A program made the translations under genes and the position numbers. A stretch of DNA of 64,000 nucleotides, from assembly GCA_963573305.1 (NCBI GenBank), contig OY754338.1, forward strand, positions 16,738,192-16,802,191, written 5' to 3'. The notes under the pieces were generated by a model, which was given only the letters and a program-made list of their open reading frames with translations, made no database searches and had not been told where the DNA came from. The DNA comes from Pyrrhosoma nymphula (Eukaryota > Arthropoda > Insecta > Odonata > Coenagrionidae). This document shows, one piece after another, positions 1-11,622 of the stretch (positions within the stretch are counted from its first letter, which is position 1; every line of letters starts with the position of its first letter).

Positions 1-169
1 AATCCCATCGCGATTTCTCACAATTATAGTATTTAGTGTAGAGATAGGCAATCGTAGCAGTTCCGGTAAATCGACGCGAGTTCCACCATGAGAATCGACT
101 TGTTCTAAAATGTCAATTGTCTCCTTGTTTGAAAAAGTCCTTTTTCCTCCTCGCTTTTCCTTTGCCAAG
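1..169 (-). pseudogene. Tigger/pogo transposase fragment, CENP-B-like amino-terminal DNA-binding domain
   Basis: About 56 codons are open without a stop and continue past the window edge. The visible residues match the first helix-turn-helix of pogo/Tigger transposases, which binds the element's own ends. The likely original start codon is TTG rather than ATG. There is no sign of host domestication here; the frame lies in the expected position relative to a recognisable transposon terminus. Confidence 0.55.
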
Positions 170-941
170 CAGGATAAAATTACGTCCCAGTGTAGTTGAG
201 GATGACTTAACACATGAGAATCTGATCAGCCGTGATGTTTCACTAGTTCAAACAATTATTCAACTAAAAAATAAACTTTATGATTCAGCCTAATTAAGGT
301 ATGATAACGCAAGTTTCGATAAGTTTAATTCATTTTTAGCCTATCATAGTTATAACTCAGGAATCGAGGCAGTGCAAATGATCTGTTGTCCACTAGTACG
401 AGTTCTTTCATTTTTCATCATGTCTGGATAAGAATCCATTTTCATTCTCCAAAGTTTCTACTTAGGTAAAAAATGAATACTCCTCCGCAGCTTTAATTAC
501 ATTGTATAAATTACGTAGTTAGCTCGTAGCCTACAATGTATTCATTTCATAGCTTGAATCATTTCCTGGCAGATTGACGAGTTGACGTAGTTCCAATTTC
601 TGCTACGAGTGGCGCTGTAAACTATCCCCGCCAAATTCAAATTCTTTCTTCAAACAGGTCCTATTACTGCTCTCTTTCGTATTTTTCCGCAAATATGTGC
701 AAGACAAAGTCAAAAAGTGTTTAACAAAGGATTATATGCATGAGTAATGGACTTTGAAAGTTAATATTTTATTTTGATTGAGCGCGTTGTGGTGCAAATT
801 GCGGGAAAACTGAAAAATGTACAGTCTAAATTCGGGGTTCTGCATACATTGGAAACATAGGAAATGGAATGGGACTTCGTAAAAGTGGTGTAAATTGCGG
901 GAAAACGTAATTTCCGATAACGCAAATACGGGGTTTCACTG
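1..941 (-). mobile_element. 5' part of a pogo/Tigger-type DNA transposon, running off the left edge
   Basis: Read on the minus strand, the right end is a pogo-like terminus starting CAGTGAAACCCCGTATTTGC at 941 and flanked by TA at 942-943. From about 169 down to 1 an open frame reads like the amino-terminal helix-turn-helix of CENP-B/Tigger proteins. It has a basic start (KEKRGGKRTF), then an ILEQVD segment, then LPISTLNTIIVRN, matching the family pattern of a hydrophobic helix followed by a STL-x-TI-x-(K/R)-N helix. No ATG starts this frame: the expected initiator position reads TTG, so the copy is probably dead. About 770 bp of noncoding DNA separates the terminus from the frame. The DDE catalytic part would lie outside the window. 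Family assignment rests on the helix-turn-helix pattern and the TA-flanked end. Confidence 0.6.
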
Positions 942-1196
942 TAGCGTCAATGTTCTTTATCATGACTATGGCCGCCATTAACAGGAAAGCAACATTCATG
1001 ATCATCTTGAAAATGCACCTTCAAAGGATGGAATTGATATCGATTTCAAATTCAAACAAAGTGAACAAGGCAAAGAATATGTAGAGAACAAAGATGATTT
1101 GATTTTACATTCAAGTATTCTACCAGCTGATTGGTAGGTTCTTGGACAGTCCCCATTTTGTATCCCAACCTAATAGAAATTGTCTCGCTTTCCCTC

Positions 1197-2145
1197 CTAA
1201 GAATGGCCCGTTATTAGATCCCTCTTCAATTTTTCATATCTTCTACCTCCTCTTATTTCGTCCAGAATTCCTATCCTCTTCCTTCCTCTCCCACGCTTCC
1301 CCAGTGTTCTCCCCTCTATCACTCTCTTCAACATGCCCCCTCCTCTCAAAACCTCCTCCATCCATCTCTTCTGCCTTCTCAGAACCTCTGCCACAAGCTT
1401 CCTCTCCTCTCCGACTGTATCCAATACCTCCTCGTTCGTTTTTCTCTCCATCCAGCTAACCTTCTCCATCCTTCTCCAAACCCACATCTCAAACGCCTCA
1501 AGTCTACGCACATCCTCCCTTCGCAAAGACCAAGTTTCCGACCCATATAGCGCCACCCTCCATATTAAAGTTTTCACCAGCCTCTTCTTTAAGTCTCTTC
1601 TCAGACCCCCCCCTTAAAATTCCCTTCTCTTCGAAAATGCTGCTTTAGCGAGCGCAATTCTGCATCTGATGTCCTTACCACTGAACCCATTCTCCTCCAA
1701 AATACTACCCAGATACGTAAACTGCTCGACCTGCTCTATCTTCTGCCCTCCCACCCTTATATTCAGCCCCGCCTTCTTACTTCTAGAAAATCTCATTACT
1801 TTCGTTTTCTTGTGATTGATCTTCATCCCATACTTTTCGCACTGCAACTATAATGCATTCACCATTGACTGTAACCCCTTCGCCGACTGACTAACTAATG
1901 CTTGATCATCTGCAAATCTCACTGATTTTATCAGCTCCCCTCCTACCTTTATACCTACCTACCTCCTCCTCCCCCCATGCCTCCCTTACCATTTCCTCTG
2001 AATACACGTTAAAAAGCAACGGTGATAGTGGGCACCCTTGCCGCACTCCCCGTCCTATCGTGGCCCATCCCGATTCTCCATTGGCTACCCTACCTGCGCC
2101 GTCTGGTTCATATACAAATTCTGAATCAGACGCCTGTCCCTCCAA
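1197..2145 (-). pseudogene. LINE reverse transcriptase, catalytic and carboxy-terminal part, in three broken frames
   Basis: Three successive minus-strand frames continue the protein. At 2145-1906 the block RGVRQGCPLSPLLFNVYSEE is intact. Near 1903-1922 the DNA still encodes RFADDQALVSQ, the catalytic FADD motif, but in another phase because of a preceding indel. At 1847-1614 the MKINHKKTKVMRF and FTYLGSIL segments follow. At 1577-1197 comes the LINE tail with ALYGSETW, LEAFEMWVWRRM and RQKRWMEEVLRG. All blocks are in the expected order, so this is one decayed gene rather than several. Confidence 0.8.
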
Positions 2146-2161
2146 TCGACCCCTAATTTCT

Positions 2162-3559
2162 TCAACACTCCATTAATTTCGTCCATTCCACCCGATCAAA
2201 CACCTTCTCGAAATCTACGAAGCATGCAAAAACATCCTGCCCATACTCTAGGTTTCTTTCTACTAGCGTCCTCATCACCGCTATAGCGTCTCGCGTTCCC
2301 GTCCCTCTCCTAAACCCGAACTGGTCGTCACCCAGGTATTCATTTGCCTTCTCTAGCCTTCTGTTTAGAATCCTCAGAACTACTTTGGCCGCGTGGGATA
2401 TTAAGCTTATTGTCCTATAGTCTTCGCAAGTTTTTGCCTTACTCTTTTTCGGTATAGGTATTAGTACAGTCTTCGCGAAGTCTTCCGGCCACACTCCATC
2501 CTCATAAATCCTACGAATAAGCGCAAAAAGTTTTCCTCTTCCGTTCCTCCCCATGCTCTTTAAAAACTCTGCAGGTATGTCATCTATTCCCACCGCCTTA
2601 TTCCTTTTCATGTCTCTTAGAGCTCTTTCGATTTCGCTATCTAGGATACTTGGTCCGATGCCATCCCTGTCGATATCGTCTTCCACTTCTATATCTAACC
2701 TATTGGGCCTTGTTTCTTTACCATACAGCTCTTCAACATACTCCTTCCACCTCTCCTGGATCTCTCTCGGTTCTACGATCATCTTTCCCGTCTTGTCTGT
2801 TATCGTTGTAATTCCCCTTCCCTTATTACCACCCGTCAGTTCCTTTACTTTCCTATATAATGCATCTGCTCTTCCCTCTTTTTGGTATTTCTCTAACGCG
2901 TCGATCTGTTCTCTCCACCACGCCTCTCTTGCTTTCTTTGTTTCTCTTCTAAGCCTGTTATTAAATTCTCGGTATTTTCTCTTACCTAGCTCTGAGTTTA
3001 CGCTCTTCCATTTTCTTCTCTCCTCCATCTCCCTGATCATCTCCTTCGTGATCCACGGTTTTATAATTTCAGTTGCACTGATTACGCCTACCGTTGCTTT
3101 CGCCGCTTCTACAATTCCGTTTCTCAAACTTCCCCATTCATCTTCCACTGATCTAACTCCATGATCCTCGCCCATTATCTCATCCACCTTCTCCCGATAC
3201 TTCTTCTTCATTGCCCCAGTTAATGCCTCCGTATTCCACTTTCGTACCCTCCTTCCCATTCTTATCTTTTTCAGTTTTACCCGACATTTCATGACTAATA
3301 AGTTGTGGTCTGTGTCTGCATCAGCTCCTGGATAAGTATGCGAGTTTTTAACACTATTCCTGTATCTGTGACGTACCATTATATAATCTATCTGGAACCT
3401 ATCTGTGTCTCCCGGCTTCTTCCAAGTGTACCTACGTCGAGGATGATGTCTGAACCATGTATTTGTAATTACTAGGTTATTTCTGCGGCAAAACTCCACA
3501 GCTTTCTCGCCCCGGTCGTTTCTCCTTCCTAGCCCGTAATCGCCCATCTCTTCCTTCAC
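2162..3559 (-). pseudogene. LINE reverse transcriptase, amino-terminal and palm part
   Basis: A 465-codon frame. The first part finishes the endonuclease (AVEFCRRNNLVITNTWF, then RRYTWKKPGD, then IDYIMV and a DHNLLV block). A linker rich in charged residues follows, then reverse transcriptase blocks: a VGIDDIPAEFLK segment, KTCEDYRTISLI, QFGFRRGTGTRDAI, and the first catalytic aspartate block FVDFEKVFDRV near the end. The frame is lost just before the RQGCPLSP block, which continues in a shifted frame at 2145-1906. Frame breaks make the copy inactive. Confidence 0.8.
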
Positions 3560-4157
3560 CCACCACCGCGTTCCAATCCCCCATTACTACCAGGTGCTTA
3601 CTACCTGGTATCCTACCAATTATTTCCTCTAGCTGATCGTACACCCCATCTACCTCCTCTTTATGATTAGAGGTAGGCATATAAACCTGGATTATAACTA
3701 AATTCGTTGGGTCTGCTTTTAGTTCCACGACTATTATCCTATCACTCACCTGTTCTGCATACACTACTTTACTACTGAGTTTCCTATTCATTACGAATGC
3801 AACCCCGCGCTGACTTTCATTCCCTCCACTATAAATTACTCTATAGTCGCCGCTCCAGTAATCCCCGTCATCCTTCCATCTTACTTCACCCAGACCCATG
3901 ATGTCTACACCCACCCTCTCCATTTCTTGCTTTATATTATCTAGCTTCCCCGCCCTCAGCATAGTCCTAACATTCCACGTGCCTATTCTGATAGTTTCGT
4001 TCCTCTTCTTTTCCTCTGCTGCTGCTATGTCTAAGCAAGGATTTCGTGTGATGACTACCGCAGGGGCCTTGCTCCCACCACTGCCGGGCACGACACCCGG
4101 CCCTCTTGGCCGAGTCCCGTAGTTGCCAGGATTCATTATCAATTGAGAACTGTCCAT
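3477..4157 (-). pseudogene. LINE endonuclease domain (ORF part 1)
   Basis: The frame begins with an ATG at 4157 and encodes about 226 residues. After a low-complexity start it shows the exonuclease-endonuclease-phosphatase pattern: GTWNVRTM near residue 58, GLGEVRW near residue 88, a GVAFVMN strand, and VMGDWNAVVG near residue 193, the usual GDxN active-site block. This enzyme nicks target DNA to prime reverse transcription. The frame continues into the reverse transcriptase in a different phase (the next frame overlaps from 3559), so a small indel near 3480-3560 splits what was probably one polyprotein. Confidence 0.8.
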
Positions 4158-4461
4158 AATTTCAAGGTTTTTGTTTTAATTGAGATAGTCTTCCGTGGCC
4201 TTACTCAATAGTGTTTTTTACGTGACACCATCACTTCAGAGGCCGCCTCACTGGGGTCAGACGCCTTTTGCAGCCACCTCACTGAGGTACAGACGCTGCG
4301 CAGACTACCATTCGTCTGTCTCCTAACCTTCGACCAATCTGGCATGGGTGACCCTACCAGGAGCAATGCTCCCACCAGTGCAGCTCTAGGGGTCATTGGA
4401 GCACGCAAGCCCTTCAACCACGACAAGGTTGTAGTCCAAGAGAAGAGGAAGATTTGATACT

Positions 4462-5140
4462 AACTTTTAATTTTCGTCAGTGCTACAATCGTCGCTAGCA
4501 GAACTCTCTTCATCCTCACCGCTGTCACAAATCATACCACCACATATGTTGGAAATGCAGCATTTCTTAAAATTCCAAACGAGCAAGTCCTCTTTAGTTA
4601 AATTCCATGAGGTAATAATCCATTTACATATCTGAACTAGACCGGCCTTCTTTTCCTGTTCATTAATCCTGTCAGTGATATTTCATTCACCAGCTTTTCT
4701 TCATATACTTAAGGCAAGTGCTGTGATATAATTGATTTCCTTCTTATTGCCATTCCTATTAAAAATATCAGCATCCAACCCTTACTACCCTTAAATTCAT
4801 CAAAGTTTACACCTTGCTTTCTCACTATCTGCACGGCTTTCATCTGGCACATTTCCGACGTCAATGAAAACACAAATTGGCACTTGTATCTAATTTATGC
4901 TGAAAGTTGTTCCTCAATGCCATGATATTTTGTAGATTTCCCTCTAAATACTATTCGCTTACTGTAACGAGAAAGAAGTGTATCTTTTTTCTTCCTCCAG
5001 TCTCGTACGCATGATTCTAGCACGTCATATTTAGGTCCAGCTGCACGATTGCCGATATCTTCCGCTTCTCATATAATCTCTAGTTTCTCATGACCACTGA
5101 ATAAACGTAGTCTTTTATCTCTGATCATTTTGATAAATTT
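4462..5140 (-). pseudogene. Internally deleted Tigger/jerky-like transposase remnant
   Basis: On the minus strand, from about 5130, an MIRDKRLRLFSGHEKLEII start is followed by an in-frame stop and then GNRAAGPKYDVLESCVRDWRKKKDT. This is the classic amino-terminal helix-turn-helix of Tigger/jerky-related transposases (GNRAAxxxF-x-V-x-x-x-x-VRDWRKKK). A second DNA-binding part follows near 4730-4860. From about 4690 to 4462 the carboxy-terminal tail appears, with SWNLTKEDLLVWNFKKCCIS and an acidic end (DSGEDEESSASDD). The whole DDE catalytic core that should lie between them is missing. The copy therefore has internal deletion plus stops. It sits directly beside the 5' end of the LINE. Confidence 0.6.
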
Positions 5141-5952
5141 CACTAAAATCACGAAAGAAACAATGAATTAACTGTTTTAATTGATGGTCACTAAGCCTTG
5201 CGCACTATGCACATGGGGTGAACTGAAGTAGAACTCTGTACTTGGAACAGAATATGCATCTCGGAATTTCATCAGGTGGGCCGAGCAATGGAAAGGCTAC
5301 AAAGTGATCTCGGCCGAGAACTTATTAATTCCTTGTTTTTTGTTTCAATGTAATCAACTTCAGTCCGAATCTCGGTGGATGTTCACTTTGCATGAATATT
5401 TTTGTATTATCTGGCATTAATAATGACAGATTCTTAATTTTCATCAAAATGACAGGAAGTTGTAATAAAGTATTAGGGACGTTTTTGGCCGTCATGTGCC
5501 TTTGGATATCCGTAAATACCATTGCAAATGGAAATCCTCGAGTAAGCCGTGCATCCTCGTGTATGACGCGCACCCTGTTTTTTGACGCTGATGAAAGGGG
5601 AAAAAGGTGCACGTCGTACACGAGAATATACAGTAACTTAAAAATTGTGGAAAGTGATAAACTCGTTGTTTAAAGTATGGCTTAAATCTTGTAGATGGTT
5701 GTGGCCTGTGCACTATTTGATTGCTTTGTGGCATAGGGTGTGTCGGGTGTTTGTGATCATCTGGCTCCTTACAGGCCCACTTAAAGTCCTAAGGGTAGAA
5801 GGATGGCTCAGTACATTGACTGGCAAAAGCACTGGGCGCTCTATCGAGGGATCCAAGATCCTGAGTGCTGGTCGAGGTGGAATGCTTTTTCCTCTTTGGA
5901 ATTTGTGAACTGCTGAGGTTATTGAAAGAAAATGTTTTTCTTTACATTTCAG
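5141..5952. other. Unassigned sequence, probably intron of the LAMP-like gene
   Basis: No conserved coding segment is recognisable. Several overlapping short open frames occur on both strands, but none has domain-like composition or good splice-site support. A pyrimidine-rich tract ending TTTACATTTCAG leads into the LAMP exon at 5953. Confidence 0.4.
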
Positions 5953-6095
5953 TTTATGACTGCCCTGGAATGGACACCTCGGACATAGTTCCAATTGCAG
6001 TTGGTTGTGCTCTGGCTGGATTGGTCATTGGTGTGCTGATTGCGTATCTGGTTGGAAGGAGGAGGTCTCATGCCCGTGGATACCTCTCCATGTGA
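5953..6095 (+). CDS. Lamp1: LAMP1-like lysosome-associated membrane glycoprotein, last coding exon
   Basis: The exon follows a clear acceptor (TTTACATTTCAG) and encodes about 46 residues to a TGA at 6093-6095. It starts with YDCPGMDTSD, keeping the last lumenal cysteine, then a hydrophobic span (IVPIAVGCALAGLVIGVLIA and on to YLV). A short basic cytoplasmic tail GRRRSHARGYLSM ends the protein. The span and tail are diagnostic of LAMP family proteins. The terminal GY-x-x-hydrophobic motif (GYLSM) is the tyrosine signal read by clathrin adaptors for delivery to lysosomes. The exon begins in phase 1, needing one base from the previous exon. Upstream exons encoding the glycosylated lumenal domain were not found between the left edge and 5952; they are probably further left, with the LINE and Tigger copies sitting in the intron. 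Confidence 0.9.
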
Positions 6096-7280
6096 AAATG
6101 ATTGTCGTTTATGAGTGTACCTTGAGTAATTGTTTTTTTTGGACATGCTCACTGATCAGCTGAGTGAGATTTTGGAGGTGAGGTAGTCATCATGCAATAT
6201 GAACTGAAGGTAAAGTGGCTGTTAAAAGCTGGGAAACTTAATATCATTGGTCTGGTCTTGCTCTGAAGTCAACATACGATAGCATTTCATGTCCAAATTG
6301 GATGGAAAGCATATAAAATCAATATTTGTGATATAAGTACATGGAATATAAATGGAGATTTGTGAACAATTGATGGTTTTTTTGTAGAGGGATCAGTATC
6401 CGAGATGAAGCCCGGCTGTTTTGTTGTTATGACTGCATTTTGTTGTGGTGGGTGTGTGAGTGATGCCATTTCAAGGCCTGTGCCCACAGGTATGGATCTG
6501 GTTCAGTTATTATTATAGAAAATGTGTGATGTGATCTGTAAATATTCTCATGTTTAGTAATTAGGGTATTAACTTTCAATTCTCGGTTTTTAAGTTAGTC
6601 TGATATTGTACTACCAATTTTATTTGCTGCCGTAGGTTGATCTTCGAGTCTCAATTTTTCCACATTAGTGCAGTTGCTTCAGTACTATTTCATTGAATTG
6701 GGTTTATGTGCAATTTTAGTGATGGTATTGATAAGTTGGGCTCATGCTATAGTCCTGATTGTGGAACTTGCTATAGAAATTCCAAATTCTAAAAATTTGG
6801 ACTACATACGTTTGCCTAACGCCTCAAATACTACAACTACATTTTGAAGTGCAAGCTGAATTATTTTGAAGTGCAAGCTCAATTTTTTTTTTTACAATTA
6901 TGACAGAAATCCATGACAAAAAAGATTGCCGTAATCAGTTGGTTACCAAATAGTGAAGATCAGTTAATGCCTGAGGCTGAAATATGAAGCATTTTTTCTC
7001 TGAAACAGGATCTGTTCATTCCATGTGGATATTACGTTAGTTTTCATTGTCTTTCTTAAATTGTAGGATTTTAGTAATGTCATTTACTTTGTTAGTTTTA
7101 AAACTGTACAATGAATTATATTGGCATGTTCTTATGCAGATATACTGAAATTTATTTGCTCTATTTAGTCTTGATTGTTTTTGGATTTGGGTTAATTTGA
7201 AAAAATAATAATATATTATGTACCTATTACATTGATCATTTTGTACAGTTATTGGAGGAATAAAGTAAATTTGACATAAA
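6096..7280 (+). other. Probable 3' UTR of the LAMP-like gene
   Basis: About 1.2 kb of T-rich noncoding sequence follows the stop codon without convincing coding potential or repeats. It ends near an AATAAA hexamer at about 7259-7264, which would put the cleavage site near 7280. The exact poly(A) site is inferred, not seen. Confidence 0.55.
7259..7264 (+). terminator. AATAAA polyadenylation signal for the LAMP-like gene
   Basis: Canonical hexamer in the context GGAGGAATAAAGTAAA, about 1.16 kb after the LAMP stop codon and the best-placed candidate before the next transposon at 7721. Confidence 0.5.
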
Positions 7281-7720
7281 ATATGTTAAGCCTCATTTAT
7301 TTTTATCTTTGGAAGATTTTCCTTAAAGTTAATATTTGATGGGTTTAAATTGCACCACTACTGCAGTTAGAACTGATACATTTTGCGAAAAATTAAAGGA
7401 AAATTTCAATTTTTGGAATTCATTTTTCTGTATGTGTAGGAGTAAAAAAGCAGCTAAGTTTTCTGGGCTCTGCATGAGCAGTAAGACCAAGTTCCTATTA
7501 TCTGCGGGTGTGAGTGGTGGAAAAAGATGCTCTGAATGGGGTAGATGGACCAATAGTAATTTCTCAAATAAATCTTCAGCTCAAGAAATCTTGCAGTAAA
7601 CTGGGAAAAGCTGTTGGTGTCCAAATTCCAAGATGTACAAAATGGGCTTTTTTCATTGATTAGTGATATGCTGGAATAAAAATTTTTGAAAAACATGAAC
7701 AATGTACTTACACTGTTCTG
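7281..7720. other. Intergenic stretch with no recognised feature
   Basis: An 87-codon plus-strand frame and overlapping minus-strand frames exist, but they show no domain pattern. I see nothing to annotate here. Confidence 0.4.
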
Positions 7721-10700
7721 ACAGTTCTGTTCAAAAAAATCTTACCGCTGAATATTTCTAAGTCCGATTTTTATGACTAAGTGGCAACATGGCAGAACCA
7801 CGCCCCCCTCAGAGAGCATTAACCTCTCCAAGGGGCCCTTCCTGCCCGTAACTCGGCGGGTTGAACCACCCCCAGAAGGAAAATTTTGACCAGCGAAAAG
7901 GATTATTTTCGAGGCTAGGGTTTCTTTTGTTGTGGTGTGTGAGTAAGAAGGAAGACGGAGATCTGTGAAGTTCAGGCGCGCCAAGATCCCTCGCACACGA
8001 CAGATGCAAGCAGCCACGGAAAACAAAAGCCAATCTTAGGTCTCAATCACCGGAGTTCCTTTCGTTTCTTATGAGCATTTTAATTTATACGCGTATTCAT
8101 TAATGTAAAAAAATTCAAATTTTTGACGCATTTTCGTTACCTGGAAGTCCTTGTGATATCGCAATCTATATTATATTTGAAATGGTGATATATATTGTGG
8201 ATCGAAACTTGATCACTCAATTTTGCTCTGAAGTAACCGATAATGTCAGGCTCGAATTTGAGCGCACAACTGTCCTTGCAAAGCATTAAGGGAAAACATT
8301 TTCTATGGACGATGTATTTCTGCGCAAACAATTGTTTAATTTTAAAACGATGAGCTTTTAATTTCAAATTCTTTTAGCAAATAATTTCGTGATAATTCGC
8401 GGCTCAGAAAGAAGGACGTGCAGATTGAAAAATGCACCTTTCGCACTCATGTCATCCTTCTTGTGAATTCAGTCGTTTTATTATCCAATGAAGAACTTCA
8501 AATACGCGTATAGTATGTGTTCATTAATGACAATAATGAATGACTTGAGCTGGCTGATCTTAGTGGTCGTATCAGGTTCAATTCGTCACCCTCTTGCTTC
8601 ACCGCCATTACTGCGTTTTCTATTCGCCATAGGTCAGATTTTTCTCATGCGAGATTCATAGAAAACCATTCGAAATAGCACTTTATACTATGCGTTTTGT
8701 GGCTTTTTTCCTAACCTTATTACCTAAGCAGCACATATTTTATGGCGAAGTATAGAAAATTGAACCAATGTCCTGTAAAACGTGCAGAATTAATTACGAC
8801 GTTTTGAAAGTAATAGGAGTTTTGATACCGCAAGGACTCCCAGACAAAGAAAATATAAATGCTATATATTTTTGATCAACCTGTTGTAAGCTAATAACGA
8901 TAATTAATACGAGTAGGAAACTAATGAAAAATGAAACGAGTAAGGGGGATATTAGCCAATGAAGTGGGCGTTTCGCTTCCGCACTTCCCAGCTGCTGTGA
9001 ACGAGAGATCATGTAAGTTTTCACATGTATGGGCCGCTTCCACGCATCCACATAATGTGCGGATACAGCTTGACCGACCACAACGTTGCTTCTTCGCTCA
9101 TAGTAGAATAAGAAGCCGCTGCTCCCTTCCATTGTCACTTTTTGGCAGTTTCGGGCCTTTCTTCAAGCGAGGGTGATGGAAGGGGCTTCCTTTGGTAAGG
9201 AATGTTTATTGCTCTCTCAGGAAAGATTAGAACGACCAAAGGGGTGGTGCCTCTATGCAAAGATCTTCGCTAATACAGTTAACTCACTAACTGAGTAGCA
9301 AAGATTATACACACAGAACGGAGTAGATTGAAAGAGGCATTTGAGAGGGATGAAAGAAGAAATTATTTGCATCATGTTACTTTAATGGTAACAAGGAAAT
9401 TTAATCCATATCCAACGCGAAACAATAATTGAGTACTGGCTGAAGTTCATGATTGAGTGGATTGAAAGTTTTTTTTTCCTAGGCATTCCAATATTGGAAT
9501 AAAATAGTATCGAGCTACTTACATCCGAAGATATTTGAAGTGGATACGGCTTCCCTTGCCTCTCGAGAAAAACATGGAAAATCAAAAAATCGCAGACATA
9601 GTTCCAAGCATAGCGAAAGAACTTGATATGATATTGGATACTTTAGAAAGCTCACTACTTTAAAATTAAAACATTAATTGGTAATAGTTTGCGCATAAAT
9701 ACATCACCCCTGAAATTCTCTTTCCCAGAATACTTTGCGAAGATAGGTGTGCGCTAAAATTTGAGCCTGACATTATGGGTTACTACAGAGCGAATTTGAG
9801 TGATCCAGTTTTAAATCCCTTATCCAAACTATTATTCTTTTATTGTTAATATCGCACATTCTTGTAGCTAGTTGTGTATTGTAATTCCACCCACAGCAAA
9901 TTTATCTACGCACCTAATTAAATCAAAGAAAAAGTTGTAAGCGCTCTTCTGAAAGACGCATGTGTTTCCTGACTTACTTTCGGAAAGAATTAGCAGCCAT
10001 AAGGAAAAATTAAACAAAATTCCGAAAAGAAGTAAATGACTAAAAACAATTTACGAAAGTTCAAATACAAAAGGGATTGCAATGCCACAAATATATGAGA
10101 TAACACAATTAAGTCGAAATTGCGATAATTATTAACGTTAATGAATACGCTCGCAAATTTAAATAAATTTAAACAATAAAAACGAAACCATATCATTTCC
10201 AAGATGCCATAATTAATTCTTGTCATTTTACCCAATATAGGTTCAGTTTTTTCCTTGCAATCATTTACTGTTTCTGGAATTAAGTTTGGGGAAATTTACT
10301 CAGGCAGTGTTAGTATTCATTATTTGACGCATTTTTTGCCATCCTTTTTTAGCTTATTTCATGATGTTAGTTGTGATTATTCAATGTATTGTTCTATAAA
10401 AATTACGTATGCTATAAGGAAATGGGGTATTGTGAAGGCAGGCTGGCACATTTCACTGCGCGCGTGCGCATCTTCCTATGTCTTTTCAGCTGATGCTGGT
10501 TGACGGCGGTTGGATATGGGACGGCGGTTCGGGCGACTTTAACGTTTAGGACGTTTCCTTTATTTATTTTTTTAAGTCGTGACCTTTTTACTGCAGAAAG
10601 TGGTTAGTTGATATAAAAAGGTGGGTAAAACTGCCGCAGACCAATCAAGTAAATGCTGAATCCGTATGACGATTCGTCAGTGCGTAGCAACCATCAATTT

Positions 10701-11622
10701 TTATTCAGTTAGTAATAGTTGAATGAAGGCAGGCTTTGAGCTTATTTCCTAGCTGGTTTCCACAGCATTCCAGCATTATAATTAAATGGCATTGGTCTAT
10801 TTGCATCCTAAGAAAATTGACATGCATACTGATTCTTATTTATTATCGATGGAAAAAATTCAAACCAAAGAAGCGCAGCCATATAATTCCAGACAGCGAT
10901 TGCGAAAATACGTCAAACTTTTGACAAGTTTCTACGTCAATGAATACGCGTATAAATGAAAAATACTTATAAGAAACTAAAGGAGCTCCGGGGACACGAT
11001 TCGATCTCTTCGAGCGACGATTCGCGGTAATAGCCTTTTCTGGAGGAAAAATAATGGAAGATATGTCATTTGCAGCGGAATTATTCCCCGTACTCTGATA
11101 AAGACTTTCAATGGATATTTGAGTCCTGGCTTCTACATGGTAGCTTTCTATTACGAGAGATATTTGGTGACTTTGGCCGACACACCGATCGTTCATCTAC
11201 TCATTTTCGCTCACGCCTAACCAAACGGGAGTCCGAAATCCAACCCATCTCCTCAGAAATCCCTTAGCAGGTCAAAATCGTCATTCGGGTGGAGGTTCCC
11301 TCTCGGCAAGCGAGTTCGTAAGGAGGGCCGCCGTTCACTCGGAGAGTTTATTGCTCCCCCGCACATCTCCCTTTTCTTCTTACTCACACATCACAAAAAA
11401 GAAACCTTACCCCTCCCCTCGGAAATAATCCTTTTCCCAGGTCAAAATTTTCCTTCCGTGGATGGTTCAACTCCCCCAGCTACGAGGAGGGAGGGCTCTT
11501 GTTCCGCTTGGAAAGTTTGTTGTTCTCCGTCACAGGGGGGCGTGGTTCAGCCACGATGCCAAATCATCAAAAACTGGGGACTTAGAAATTTTCGGTGGTA
11601 AGATTTTTTTGAACAGAACTGT
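7721..11622. mobile_element. ~3.9 kb element with long imperfect terminal inverted repeats, unclassified
   Basis: The left end starts ACAGTTCTGTTCAAAAAAAT and the right end is its reverse complement, ending at 11622. The inverted similarity continues inward for roughly 400 bp with indels. On the left are the CTTACCGCTGAATATTTCTA, GACCAGCGAAAAGGATTATT and TTATACGCGTATTCATTAAT blocks. Their inverted partners are near 11590, 11430 and 10940. A further inverted pair lies inside (about 8215-8270 against about 9745-9800). The interior has only short unconvincing frames, so this is a non-autonomous or decayed element. No clear target duplication is visible. The family is undetermined. Confidence 0.6.

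Larger units (their letters stand above)
1106..4440 (-). mobile_element. LINE (non-LTR retrotransposon) with AP endonuclease and reverse transcriptase, near full length but frame-broken
   Basis: On the minus strand the element runs from about 4440 (5') to about 1106 (3'). Order of parts: a 5' leader (about 4160-4440), an apurinic-type endonuclease, a reverse transcriptase, and a carboxy-terminal region with YGSETW and LEAFEMWVWRRM. The 3' end is shared with two other copies in this window (35.1 kb and 50.1 kb): all end at a segment containing CCAATCAGCTGGTAGAATAC, with variable sequence after it. The reading frame is broken near 3477-3559, at about 2150, at about 1910-1850 and near 1600, so it cannot make an intact protein. 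The style is that of RTE-related LINEs often annotated as craniofacial development protein 2-like in insects; I am not certain of the clade. It separates the Tigger remnants on either side. Confidence 0.85.

Noticed and set aside
1142..1459. Plus-strand frame of 105 codons
   Set aside because: Antisense of the LINE carboxy-terminal region; similar antisense frames appear over the other two LINE copies.
2553..3164. Plus-strand frame of 203 codons
   Set aside because: Antisense shadow of the LINE reverse transcriptase on the minus strand; its Ser/Leu-rich composition is typical of such shadows.
5325..5673. Possible upstream LAMP exon in overlapping frames
   Set aside because: No LAMP lumenal cysteine pattern, and splice sites do not give the phase needed by the 5953 exon.
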